Part shown: positions 1 to 5,807 of the stretch, one piece after another | Layout of the letters: every line of letters begins with the position of its first letter | Numbering within the stretch: the first letter of the stretch is position 1 | Assembly (NCBI GenBank): GCA_005116795.1 | Contig: SWDL01000240.1 | Coordinates: 1-5,985, forward strand | DNA: 5,985 nt | Reading direction: 5' to 3' | DNA from: Nitrospira sp. | Lineage (GTDB): Bacteria > Nitrospirota > Nitrospiria > Nitrospirales > Nitrospiraceae | Translations under genes and position numbers: made by a program | The notes under the pieces: model-generated | Databases searched by the model: none | The model's input: the letters and a program-made list of their open reading frames with translations, nothing else | Told to the model about the DNA's origin: nothing

Positions 1-60
1 CATCAGTCTTTCACAGGCCGGCGCGCGGGGCGGAGAGTCATGGCAGAGAGGGCCACTGCA

Positions 61-1209
61 TCAGCCTGGCAATGACGCATCCTTGAGATACATCAGCTCC
101 GTGCCGGGGAAGTAGTAGCGGAGGATCGCCTGGTAGGGATACCCAAGCGACGCCAGTTCCTTGGCGCCCCACTGACACAGGCCGACCCCATGTCCGGCGC
201 CTCGCCCGATGAGCACGACCTCACGGCCGATGGCCTCGATGTCGAACTGGGTGCTGGGAACGAGGCTGTAGCCGATGGCCTTGCGAAGATCTTCGCCGCG
301 CAGAATCAACTCTCCCTCTGAGTGCAACACCCGGAGACGCGCGACCCGGCCAGCCCGACTGTAGGCCAAGGGCGCAAAGGTGGCGATGGTCCCTACCGGA
401 AATCCCTGGCGGCGTAATCCGTTTTCGAGATCCTGTAACTTGAACACCGCGCGCCATTGGAAGTGCGGCGAGGCCGCATCGAACGGGCAATCGACGCCCC
501 CTTTCAAGTAGGGGAGATCCTTCGACCAGACGGCCATCGCATCCTCGGTGAATCCCGCCGCAGTCGAAAAAAAAGCGCTCAGGACGGGCATATTGCGATA
601 GGTCAGAATCACGCCGCGCGTGTCCTCCACCGCCTGCTTGATCCGATGATCGACCCCCTGTCGCCCCCGATAGACTTGATCTTGAACGGTTGCCATCACG
701 TCATACGCTCTCGCAGGATTGGCCATCCGCTGATACAGCGCATAGGTTCGCGCCAGGACGGCCTGCCCCTTGAGCGCTTCAGGATGCCAGGCCGCGTTCA
801 TCTCATAGGGCACCACGCCTTCTACGTAGTCTTCGAGGTCCAGCTCGTTGATGACCATCAGACCTCGGCCCTTCCGGAGGAGGTGCACCACGCCGCCCAC
901 TCGCATGCCGGCGGTCTCGCCATCCGTCAGCAGGACCTGTATGTCTCCCTGCCCGCCCTTGAGGTGAATGGCCTCGGCTGACACCGCGTCCTGATTCAAG
1001 ACCATCCCGCCTGGAACGGCCGAGACGACCAGCGGGGCCGCCACGGCGCGCCACTCGCTTCGGCCGCTTCTGACGGCGACCGCCCCCTCGGCTTTGAAGC
1101 TCACACGAGCCACGTCCTGAGCCAGCATGACACGGATTCCGGTCGCGGCCTGCGTCGAATCACAGATCGAGCACATCAGCAAGAGGGCCAGACCGACGAT
1201 GACGCGCAT
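61..1209 (-). CDS. SpoIID/LytB-domain secreted protein, putative peptidoglycan lytic transglycosylase
   Basis: 382 aa. Residues 1-22 look like a Sec signal peptide: MRV, a hydrophobic stretch of about residues 4-12, then STQAA before a likely cleavage site near residue 21-22. There is no convincing lipobox although Cys13 and Cys16 are present. An SpoIID core runs from about 110 to 370: INELDLEDYVEGVVPYEM (120-137), where Glu136 matches the catalytic Glu of characterised SpoIID; ALKGQAVLARTYAL (145-158); and the C-terminal GHGVGLCQWGAKE block (339-351). SpoIID enzymes cleave glycan strands lacking stem peptides; in non-sporulating bacteria such proteins are presumed to act in envelope remodelling or division. 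The start overlaps the upstream stop (TGATG), with AAAGGG at 1224-1219 as a plausible ribosome site, so translation is probably coupled. The region 209-226 has no Cys or His where some homologues have metal ligands. The family call is firm; the role in this organism is inferred. Confidence 0.88.
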   Translation of the reverse strand: MRVIVGLALLLMCSICDSTQAATGIRVMLAQDVARVSFKAEGAVAVRSGRSEWRAVAAPLVVSAVPGGMVLNQDAVSAEAIHLKGGQGDIQVLLTDGETAGMRVGGVVHLLRKGRGLMVINELDLEDYVEGVVPYEMNAAWHPEALKGQAVLARTYALYQRMANPARAYDVMATVQDQVYRGRQGVDHRIKQAVEDTRGVILTYRNMPVLSAFFSTAAGFTEDAMAVWSKDLPYLKGGVDCPFDAASPHFQWRAVFKLQDLENGLRRQGFPVGTIATFAPLAYSRAGRVARLRVLHSEGELILRGEDLRKAIGYSLVPSTQFDIEAIGREVVLIGRGAGHGVGLCQWGAKELASLGYPYQAILRYYFPGTELMYLKDASLPG

Positions 1210-1460
1210 CAGGACGATCCCTTTGAGAAGACATAGAAGAGCATCGTCAGGAGCAGGCTGATCAAGAGGCTGGTGGTGAGAGGAAAATAGAACGTGACGT
1301 TGTCATTTTTGATGAGCACATCGCCGGGGAGTCGCCCCAGCCAACCCCACCCCGCTCCTCCTCCCGGCAGCGTGCCCAGGCCGACGCACAGAAGTCCGAC
1401 CGCCACAAGGGCGAGCCCCGAGAGAATAAGGACTTTGCCCAAGCCACCCCACTCCGGCAT
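1209..1460 (-). CDS. DUF2905-family small membrane protein
   Basis: 83 aa with two predicted membrane segments, about residues 8-30 (KVLILSGLALVAVGLLCVGL) and 61-78 (LTTSLLISLLLTMLFYVF). They are joined by a loop carrying the conserved family signature GWLGRLPGDVLIKNDN followed by FYFPL (39-60). This motif and the length fit DUF2905, a family of unknown function often found beside ruvB, queA or SpoIID-like genes. Only three bases (TCT) separate its ATG from the asd stop codon, and its TGA overlaps the ATG of the SpoIID-like gene by one base, so it is tightly embedded in the operon. An AGG six bases before the ATG, inside the end of asd, can serve as ribosome site. The function is unknown; the tight coupling suggests an envelope role alongside the SpoIID-like protein, but that is inference. 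Confidence 0.85.
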   Translation of the reverse strand: MPEWGGLGKVLILSGLALVAVGLLCVGLGTLPGGGAGWGWLGRLPGDVLIKNDNVTFYFPLTTSLLISLLLTMLFYVFSKGSS

Positions 1461-1463
1461 AGA

Positions 1464-2474
1464 TTACCTGATCAGCAGTTCAGCGATCTGCACGGCGTTC
1501 GTGGCGGCCCCTTTCCGAAGATTATCGGCGACGATCCAGAGGTTGAGTCCGGTGGAGATGGACTCGTCCTCGCGGATTCGGCCGACGTAGACCTCGTCCT
1601 TGCCGGCGACATCCAGGGGCATGGGGTAGAGCTTGTGCGCCGGATCGTCGTACACGAGGACGCCCGGCGCCTCACTGAGGATGGCCCTCGCCTCGTTCGC
1701 CGTCAGCTTTCTCTCAGTCTCGATATTGACGGCTTCCGAATGTCCGACGTACACGGGAACGCGCACCGTGGTCGCCGTGACCTGGATGGACGTATCGCCC
1801 ATGATTTTCCTGGTCTCGTGAACCATTTTCATTTCTTCTTTGGTGTACCCCGATGCCAAGAACTCATCGATGTGGGGCAGACAGTTGAAGGCGATCTGAT
1901 ACGGATACACCTTGGGCGTCGGTTCCGTGAAGGAAAGCACCGCCTTGCACTCATCGAGCAGTTCATCCATCGCTTCTTTGCCGGTCCCGGACACGGACTG
2001 AAACGTCGTGACCACGATCCGCTTGATCCGGACCTGATCGTGCAGCGGCTTCAGCGCGACCACCATCTGGATGGTCGAGCAGTTCGGATTGGCGATGATG
2101 CCGTTGTGCCACGTGGTGTCCGCCGGATTCACCTCGGGCACCACCAGGGGCACGTTCTTGTCCATCCGCCAGGCGGCGCTGTTGTCGATGACCACGGCGC
2201 CGGCCCTTGCGGCAATCGGGGCGTACTCCCGGCTGACATCCGTTCCTGCGGAAAAGAAGGCAAGATCCACACCGGCAAACGACTCCTTCGTCAGCGCCTC
2301 GATGGCCAGATCCTGGCCGTTGAACGAGACCGTGCCCCCCGCCGATCGGACAGACGCGAGCGGAATCAGGCGATCCACAGGAAATTTTCGCTCCTCAAGC
2401 GTCTCAATCATTTGGGCGCCGACGGCGCCGGTGGCGCCGACGATGGCCACGTGGTATGCGGACTTCTTCTTCAT
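1464..2474 (-). CDS. asd: aspartate-semialdehyde dehydrogenase
   Basis: 336 aa, the usual length. It catalyses NADPH-dependent reductive dephosphorylation of L-aspartyl-4-phosphate to aspartate semialdehyde, the branch-point step for lysine/diaminopimelate, threonine and methionine, in the cytosol. The Rossmann motif VAIVGATGAVG is at 9-19, the catalytic Cys is Cys132 in NPNCSTIQ, FQSVSGTGKEAMDEL (158-172) is conserved, Arg238 lies in RVPVYVGHSEAVN and the active-site base is probably His245. The start is ATG with a short polar extension (MKKKSAYH) before the nucleotide-binding strand; AGG seven bases upstream is a modest ribosome site. The leuB stop is only 13 bases upstream and the DUF2905 gene begins three bases downstream, so asd is probably co-transcribed with the leucine genes. 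Linkage of leuB to asd is also seen in other bacteria, for example Geobacter relatives. No truncation or missing key residue is visible. Confidence 0.96.
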   Translation of the reverse strand: MKKKSAYHVAIVGATGAVGAQMIETLEERKFPVDRLIPLASVRSAGGTVSFNGQDLAIEALTKESFAGVDLAFFSAGTDVSREYAPIAARAGAVVIDNSAAWRMDKNVPLVVPEVNPADTTWHNGIIANPNCSTIQMVVALKPLHDQVRIKRIVVTTFQSVSGTGKEAMDELLDECKAVLSFTEPTPKVYPYQIAFNCLPHIDEFLASGYTKEEMKMVHETRKIMGDTSIQVTATTVRVPVYVGHSEAVNIETERKLTANEARAILSEAPGVLVYDDPAHKLYPMPLDVAGKDEVYVGRIREDESISTGLNLWIVADNLRKGAATNAVQIAELLIR

Positions 2475-2487
2475 CGTGCGACCTGGC

Positions 2488-3567
2488 TCACGGGCTCTTC
2501 ATCATGTTGGCCAACACCAGATCCCCCATCTCCTTCGTGCCGACCAGGTTGGTCCCAGCACTGAAGATGTCCTTGGTCCGGGCCCCCTGGTCAAGCGTCT
2601 TCACAATGGCCTGCTCAATCCGTTGGGCTTCCATGTGGAGGGTGAACGTGTAGGACAACATCATCCCGACGGACGCGATGGTCGCGATCGGGTTGGCGAT
2701 ATTCTTCCCTGCAATGTCTGGCGCGCTGCCGTGAATCGGCTCGTACAGCCCGATCGTGCCCCCGAGGCTCGCGGACGGCAACATCCCGATGGAGCCGGTC
2801 AACATGGCGGCTTCGTCGCTCAGGATGTCGCCGAACATATTGGTGGTCACGATGACGTCGAATTGTGTGGGAGCGCGAACGAGCTGCATCGCGCAATTAT
2901 CGACATACATGTGGCTAAGTTCGACATCGGGATAGGACGTCCCGACCTCGATCACGACCCGGCGCCAGAGTTCAGACGACTCCAGCACATTCGCTTTGTC
3001 CACGGAGGTCACCCGGCGCCGGCGCTTCCGCGCCGCCTCAAACGCGACGATCGCAATGCGCCTGATCTCCTCCGTCGTATAGACCTCGGTATTGATCCCC
3101 CGTTCGCCCGTGGCGGTCTTCTCAATCCCCTTCGGCTTGCCGAAATAGATGCCGCCGGTCAATTCCCGCACCACCAGGATATCGAGGCCTTCCACGACCT
3201 CGCGTTTCAAGGTGGACGCGTCCACGAGCGGGCCATACAGCTTCGCAGGCCGGAGGTTCGCGTAGAGACCGAGCGCCTCGCGAATCCCCAACAAGGCCCG
3301 CTCCGGCCGCTTCGCATAATCGAGGCCTTCCCACCTTGGACCGCCGACGGCCCCCAACAGGACCGCCTGACTCTGTTTCGCGAGGCTCAGCGTCTCGGGA
3401 GGAAGCGGCAGGCCGGTCGCGTCTACCGCACATCCGCCTATCAGGGCATTCCGGCACTCGAAGCGATGCCCGAATCGTTCCCCGATCGCCTGCAAGACCT
3501 TCACGGCCTCCGGAACGATTTCCTGACCGATCCCATCTCCCGCCAGCACAGCAATCGTGGCGTTCAC
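2488..3567 (-). CDS. leuB: 3-isopropylmalate dehydrogenase
   Basis: 359 aa, typical of bacterial LeuB. It oxidises and decarboxylates (2R,3S)-3-isopropylmalate to 2-oxoisocaproate with NAD+, the third step of leucine synthesis, in the cytosol as a dimer. The N-terminus [13 protein letters not shown] (5-17) is the family signature. Substrate-binding arginines are Arg96 (ALLGIRE), Arg106 (YANLRP) and Arg134 ([10 protein letters not shown], with Tyr141); Lys191 (VDKANVL) and Asp223 (YVDNCAMQL) follow; metal-binding Asp247 and Asp251 lie in [12 protein letters not shown]; the coenzyme loop is [15 protein letters not shown] (279-293). The start is a GTG, chosen because the family N-terminus begins there, the frame upstream holds no ATG, and AAAGGA lies eight bases before it. 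It is 75 bases downstream of leuA and 13 bases upstream of asd. The paralogues isocitrate, tartrate and homoisocitrate dehydrogenase are less likely given leuA beside it. Confidence 0.96.
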   Translation of the reverse strand: MNATIAVLAGDGIGQEIVPEAVKVLQAIGERFGHRFECRNALIGGCAVDATGLPLPPETLSLAKQSQAVLLGAVGGPRWEGLDYAKRPERALLGIREALGLYANLRPAKLYGPLVDASTLKREVVEGLDILVVRELTGGIYFGKPKGIEKTATGERGINTEVYTTEEIRRIAIVAFEAARKRRRRVTSVDKANVLESSELWRRVVIEVGTSYPDVELSHMYVDNCAMQLVRAPTQFDVIVTTNMFGDILSDEAAMLTGSIGMLPSASLGGTIGLYEPIHGSAPDIAGKNIANPIATIASVGMMLSYTFTLHMEAQRIEQAIVKTLDQGARTKDIFSAGTNLVGTKEMGDLVLANMMKSP

Positions 3568-3575
3568 CGACCTTT

Positions 3576-3581
3576 TCCTTT
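3576..3581 (-). promoter_or_regulatory. ribosome binding site of leuB supporting the GTG start
   Basis: AAAGGA lies eight bases before the GTG at 3567-3565. No in-frame ATG occurs in the 75-base leuA-leuB gap, so this site together with the family N-terminus decides the start. Confidence 0.6.
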
Positions 3582-3642
3582 GGCGGCTTGTCGAATTCGT
3601 TCGCCTTCCGTGATCCCCATCCCGACCCGGCCTTCGTTCGTG

Positions 3643-5214
3643 TTACCGAGGCCTTGCCCGGCGATCCAATACCCCGATCTTCCGCAGCGGATCGGATTCC
3701 CCGCTCACCCAGAACGAGATCTTGTTCAGCGCATTCAAATAGGCCCGGGCCGACGCTACGATAATATCGGTGTCCGACCCGTGGCCGGAGGCGGTCCGCC
3801 CGTTTTCCTCAACGCGAACCGTCACTTCCCCCTGCGCATCCGTCCCGCCGGTAATGGCATGGACAATATAGCTGAGCAGGCGGCTCTTGGTGCCGGTCAT
3901 CGACGCGATGGTGCGATAGGCCGCATCCACCGGCCCGTCCCCGCTGCCGGCCTGGGTCATCCGGCGACCGTCAATCTCCAATTCGACCGTGGCGGTCGGC
4001 ACCTGGTCGGTCCCGCTTTCAGAGCGAAGGGAGACCAGCACGTACCGCTCCGGCATCCGAGCCGCTTCTTCGGACACGATCACCTCGAGATCTTCCTCGA
4101 AAATCTCCTTCTTCTGATCCGCCAGCCGCTTGAACCGATCGAAGGCGTGATTGACCTCTTCATCCGACAACTGGTAGCCCAAGGACTCCAGCTTCTGCCG
4201 GAACGCGTGGCGCCCCGAAAGTTTGCCCATCACCATTTCGCTCTGGCCCATGCCGACCGTCTCGGGCCGCATGATCTCGTAGGTGCTCTTGTCCTTCAGG
4301 AGTCCGTCCTGGTGAATGCCCGAGGTATGCGCAAAGGCATTGGCCCCGACGATCGCTTTATTGGACTGAACCACCATCCCCGTAATCTTGCTGACCAGCC
4401 GGCTCGTTTTGGCGATTTCCTCGGTCCGGACCTGTGTGTCCGCCTGGTAGAAATCCTTCCGGGTCCGGAGCCCCATCACAATTTCCTCCAGGGACGCGTT
4501 TCCGGCCCGCTCGCCGATGCCGTTGATCGTGCATTCCACCTGCCCGGCGCCGTTGACAATCGATGAGAGAGAATTCGCGACGGCCAAGCCGAGGTCATTG
4601 TGGCAGTGGACCGAGAGCACGGCACGATCGCAGTGCTTCACCCGTTCGCGAAGTCGCTTGATGAGCGCGCCCATTTCACCCGGCGTCGCATACCCGACCG
4701 TATCGGGAATGTTCACCGTCCCCGCCCCAGCTTCGATCACCGCTTCAACGACCTCGCACAGGTAGGACGGGTCCGACCGCGACGCGTCCATTGGGGAGAA
4801 CTCCACGTCCTCCACGTAGCTTCGAGCCCGCTGGACCATCTCCACCGCCCGCTTCAGGGCTTCCTCCCGCGTCATCCGGAACTGGTGCTTCAGATGAATG
4901 TCCGAGGTGGACAGGAAGGTGTGGATCCGGACCTGCGGCCCCCCGCCCTTCAGCGCCTCCCAGGCACGATCAATGTCTTCAGGCCTGGCCCGCGCCAGAC
5001 TGCAGACGGTCGGCCCCTCCACTTCCTGCGCGATGCGCTGCACCGCCTCAAAATCACCCGGTGAGCTGTAGGCGAACCCGGCTTCGATGATGTCCACGCC
5101 CAGGCGCGCGAGCTGCTTGGCGATCATGATCTTTTCTTCCACGGTCATGCTCGCGCCCGGAGACTGTTCGCCGTCCCGGAGCGTCGTATCGAAAATCCGA
5201 ATCATCCGTGCCAT
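3643..5214 (-). CDS. leuA: 2-isopropylmalate synthase
   Basis: 523 aa, the length of the bacterial long-form enzyme with a regulatory domain. It condenses acetyl-CoA with 2-oxoisovalerate to 2-isopropylmalate, the committed step of leucine synthesis. The TIM-barrel catalytic domain opens with [12 protein letters not shown] (9-20; Arg13 and metal ligand Asp14). The other metal ligands are His203 and His205 in SVHCHNDLG, and Asn239 in GERAGNAS. The subdomain segment HTSGIHQDG is at 296-304. The C-terminal LeuA dimerisation/allosteric domain (about 390-500) contains [12 protein letters not shown] and the [19 protein letters not shown] block, so leucine feedback inhibition is expected. This overall form fits LeuA better than homocitrate or citramalate synthase, as does adjacent leuB. 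AGGAAGG lies six bases before the ATG. Expression is probably set by the leucine T-box leader directly upstream, giving both transcriptional and allosteric control. Isomerase genes leuC and leuD are not adjacent. Confidence 0.96.
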   Translation of the reverse strand: MARMIRIFDTTLRDGEQSPGASMTVEEKIMIAKQLARLGVDIIEAGFAYSSPGDFEAVQRIAQEVEGPTVCSLARARPEDIDRAWEALKGGGPQVRIHTFLSTSDIHLKHQFRMTREEALKRAVEMVQRARSYVEDVEFSPMDASRSDPSYLCEVVEAVIEAGAGTVNIPDTVGYATPGEMGALIKRLRERVKHCDRAVLSVHCHNDLGLAVANSLSSIVNGAGQVECTINGIGERAGNASLEEIVMGLRTRKDFYQADTQVRTEEIAKTSRLVSKITGMVVQSNKAIVGANAFAHTSGIHQDGLLKDKSTYEIMRPETVGMGQSEMVMGKLSGRHAFRQKLESLGYQLSDEEVNHAFDRFKRLADQKKEIFEEDLEVIVSEEAARMPERYVLVSLRSESGTDQVPTATVELEIDGRRMTQAGSGDGPVDAAYRTIASMTGTKSRLLSYIVHAITGGTDAQGEVTVRVEENGRTASGHGSDTDIIVASARAYLNALNKISFWVSGESDPLRKIGVLDRRARPR

Positions 5215-5220
5215 AAGACA

Positions 5221-5227
5221 CCTTCCT
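5221..5227 (-). promoter_or_regulatory. ribosome binding site of leuA
   Basis: AGGAAGG, six bases before the ATG at 5214-5212. It lies beyond the leader terminator, so it is made only in read-through transcripts; nothing in the switch hairpins masks it, which points to transcriptional rather than translational control. Confidence 0.75.
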
Positions 5228-5290
5228 GTTCAGCGATCACCACGCGACCCTCTGCCGGGCTTTGCAAAACGGCTGTCGGCAGTCGACGCG

Positions 5291-5341
5291 AAAACAAAAA
5301 AGCCTTCCTCCCCATAGATAGACCCAGGGACGAAGGCTTTT
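5291..5341 (-). terminator. Leader intrinsic terminator of the leuA T-box
   Basis: A perfect 10-bp stem AAAAGCCTTC (5341-5332) with GAAGGCTTTT (5307-5298) is extended past one G-G mismatch by TCCC/GGGA (5330-5327/5312-5309), with a 14-base loop. The T-rich tail TTTTTTGTTTT ends at 5291. It lies 76 bases before the leuA start. Confidence 0.92.
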
Positions 5342-5362
5342 CGCACTCCGTGGTGCCACCCT
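5326..5362 (-). promoter_or_regulatory. T-box antiterminator
   Basis: Two short helices, AGGG/CCCT and ACG/CGT, flank a seven-base bulge TGGCACC (5358-5352) that should bind the tRNA acceptor end NCCA. Its 3' strand (5332-5326) is also needed by the terminator, so the two folds exclude each other. The bulge base that faces the tRNA discriminator is C (5355), not the U expected for A73. Confidence 0.85.
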
Positions 5363-5503
5363 GATTCGGCGACGGCCCATCATCTGGACCGGCCGCCCTT
5401 CGTTTCATCCGTCACGAGGATGAGGCGGAACCGCTACGCTCCGCATGCCTCAAGTCGAATGACTGAAAAGACATTCCGGAGTTCGCCGGCTCGGCTCAGA
5501 GGC

Positions 5504-5506
5504 GAG
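5504..5506 (-). other. T-box specifier codon CUC (leucine)
   Basis: The triplet sits in the 3' side of the Stem I internal loop, in the context GAA-CUC-GCC-UCUGAG, which matches the usual GAA-NNN-NCC frame of T-box specifier loops. It would pair with the GAG anticodon of tRNA-Leu, consistent with the leucine genes downstream. Confidence 0.85.
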
Positions 5507-5628
5507 TTCAGCGACCGACGGGCTGGTTTGCACCACGTCCACCGGCGCCGGCAGACACCACCAGCTCTCTAGATCCGTCAGGAGCGCCTACTACTCCTCC
5601 TCATCGTCGCCCGAGAAATACTGTCTCA

Positions 5629-5657
5629 ACGATAAAGTTCCCTGCCTCGAAAGTCAA
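5629..5657 (-). promoter_or_regulatory. sigma70-like promoter of the leuA leader
   Basis: TTGACT (5657-5652; 5 of 6 to the -35 consensus) and TATCGT (5634-5629; 4 of 6 to the -10 consensus) are separated by 17 bases. The predicted start near A5622 falls just before the base of T-box Stem I, which independently supports the call. Confidence 0.7.
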
Positions 5658-5658
5658 G

Positions 5659-5682
5659 CCGGATGGGGCTACCCTAATCCGG
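5659..5682. repeat. inverted repeat abutting the leuA -35 box
   Basis: CCGGAT (5659-5664) and ATCCGG (5677-5682) are perfect inverted copies. Inside them GGG (5665-5667) can pair with CCC (5672-5674), leaving a four-base loop and a TA bulge. It ends one base from the -35 box. It lacks a T-tract on either strand, so it is a weak terminator candidate. It could be an operator or the remnant of a terminator of a lost upstream gene. Confidence 0.45.
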
Positions 5683-5735
5683 ACGTAAGGCCGTCTAGTG
5701 GTCTGCGGAGTTGGTGAGGTTCCGCGCTGGAGGCG

Positions 5736-5758
5736 GTCGCGGGCTCCCGACATTTTTT
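5736..5758 (+). terminator. weak terminator-like hairpin plus T-run ahead of the transposase
   Basis: GTC (5736-5738) and GG (5741-5742) can pair with CC (5747-5748) and GAC (5749-5751), with a two-base bulge (GC) on one side and loop GCTC; A and six Ts (5753-5758) follow. Such structures near IS ends can block read-through from outside promoters into the transposase. The stem is short, so this is tentative. Confidence 0.3.
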
Positions 5759-5765
5759 GTGTGCG

Positions 5766-5782
5766 CGCACCTCCCAGGTGCG
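5766..5782. repeat. 7-bp hairpin upstream of the transposase start
   Basis: CGCACCT (5766-5772) and AGGTGCG (5776-5782) are perfect inverted copies around a CCC loop. It overlaps the palindrome GTGCGCGCAC (5761-5770). It sits where the -35 region of a transposase promoter would lie, so it could be an operator or a structure limiting read-through. Confidence 0.5.
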
Positions 5783-5793
5783 ACGTGATGGTG

Positions 5794-5799
5794 TATCAT
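5794..5799 (+). promoter_or_regulatory. possible -10 box of the transposase promoter
   Basis: TATCAT matches 5 of 6 positions of TATAAT. No good -35 box is found at the right distance. The expected start of transcription (about 5806-5808) coincides with the transposase ATG, and no Shine-Dalgarno sequence precedes that ATG. Confidence 0.3.
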
Positions 5800-5807
5800 G
5801 CGGCCCC

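Larger units (their letters stand above)
5291..5622 (-). promoter_or_regulatory. T-box riboswitch leader, leucine-specific (CUC specifier), controlling leuA
   Basis: Read on the minus strand, this leader has T-box parts in the correct order. Stem I is closed by CTCGG (5615-5611) pairing with CCGAG (5494-5490). It has a GATGAGGAGGAGTAG segment (5604-5590) typical of the lower Stem I bulge, and AGAGAG (5570-5565) with GCTGG/CCAGC (5565-5561/5526-5522) and GACGG/CCGTC (5579-5575/5521-5517) forming the distal arm. The specifier loop reads GAA-CTC-GCC, with Leu codon CUC at 5506-5504. Middle hairpins follow at about 5452-5421 (TGAGGC/GCCTCA) and 5397-5368 (11 pairs with one bulge). The T-box AGGGTGGCACCACGG is at 5362-5348. 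The antiterminator pairs AGGG (5362-5359) with CCCT (5329-5326) and ACG (5351-5349) with CGT (5332-5330), and competes with a terminator. Uncharged tRNA-Leu would stabilise antitermination. Identification rests on several independent motifs; folding was done by hand. Confidence 0.93.

Noticed and set aside
1..60. Possible start of a next gene (ATG at 3-1) or a 12-codon ORF starting at 41 on the minus strand
   Set aside because: Only a start codon is visible and there is no convincing ribosome site. queA or a similar gene would be plausible by analogy but cannot be shown from the sequence.
457..981. Plus-strand 174-codon open frame
   Set aside because: Antisense to the well-supported SpoIID-like gene, with no domain signature.
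3568..3642. leuA-leuB gap as a possible terminator or internal regulatory site
   Set aside because: I found no stable hairpin with a T-tract. It holds only the leuB ribosome site and a small CGAATTCG palindrome that is probably chance.
2071..4566. Very long (831-codon) open frame on the plus strand
   Set aside because: It lies antisense to leuB, leuA and part of asd. Its product is low-complexity, His/Arg/Pro-rich and has no recognisable domain. It is a GC-rich shadow frame.
5202..5408. Minus-strand 68-codon frame as a possible leader peptide
   Set aside because: It runs through the T-box terminator and antiterminator, whose pairing explains the sequence. It has no leucine-codon run, so a classical attenuation peptide is not supported.
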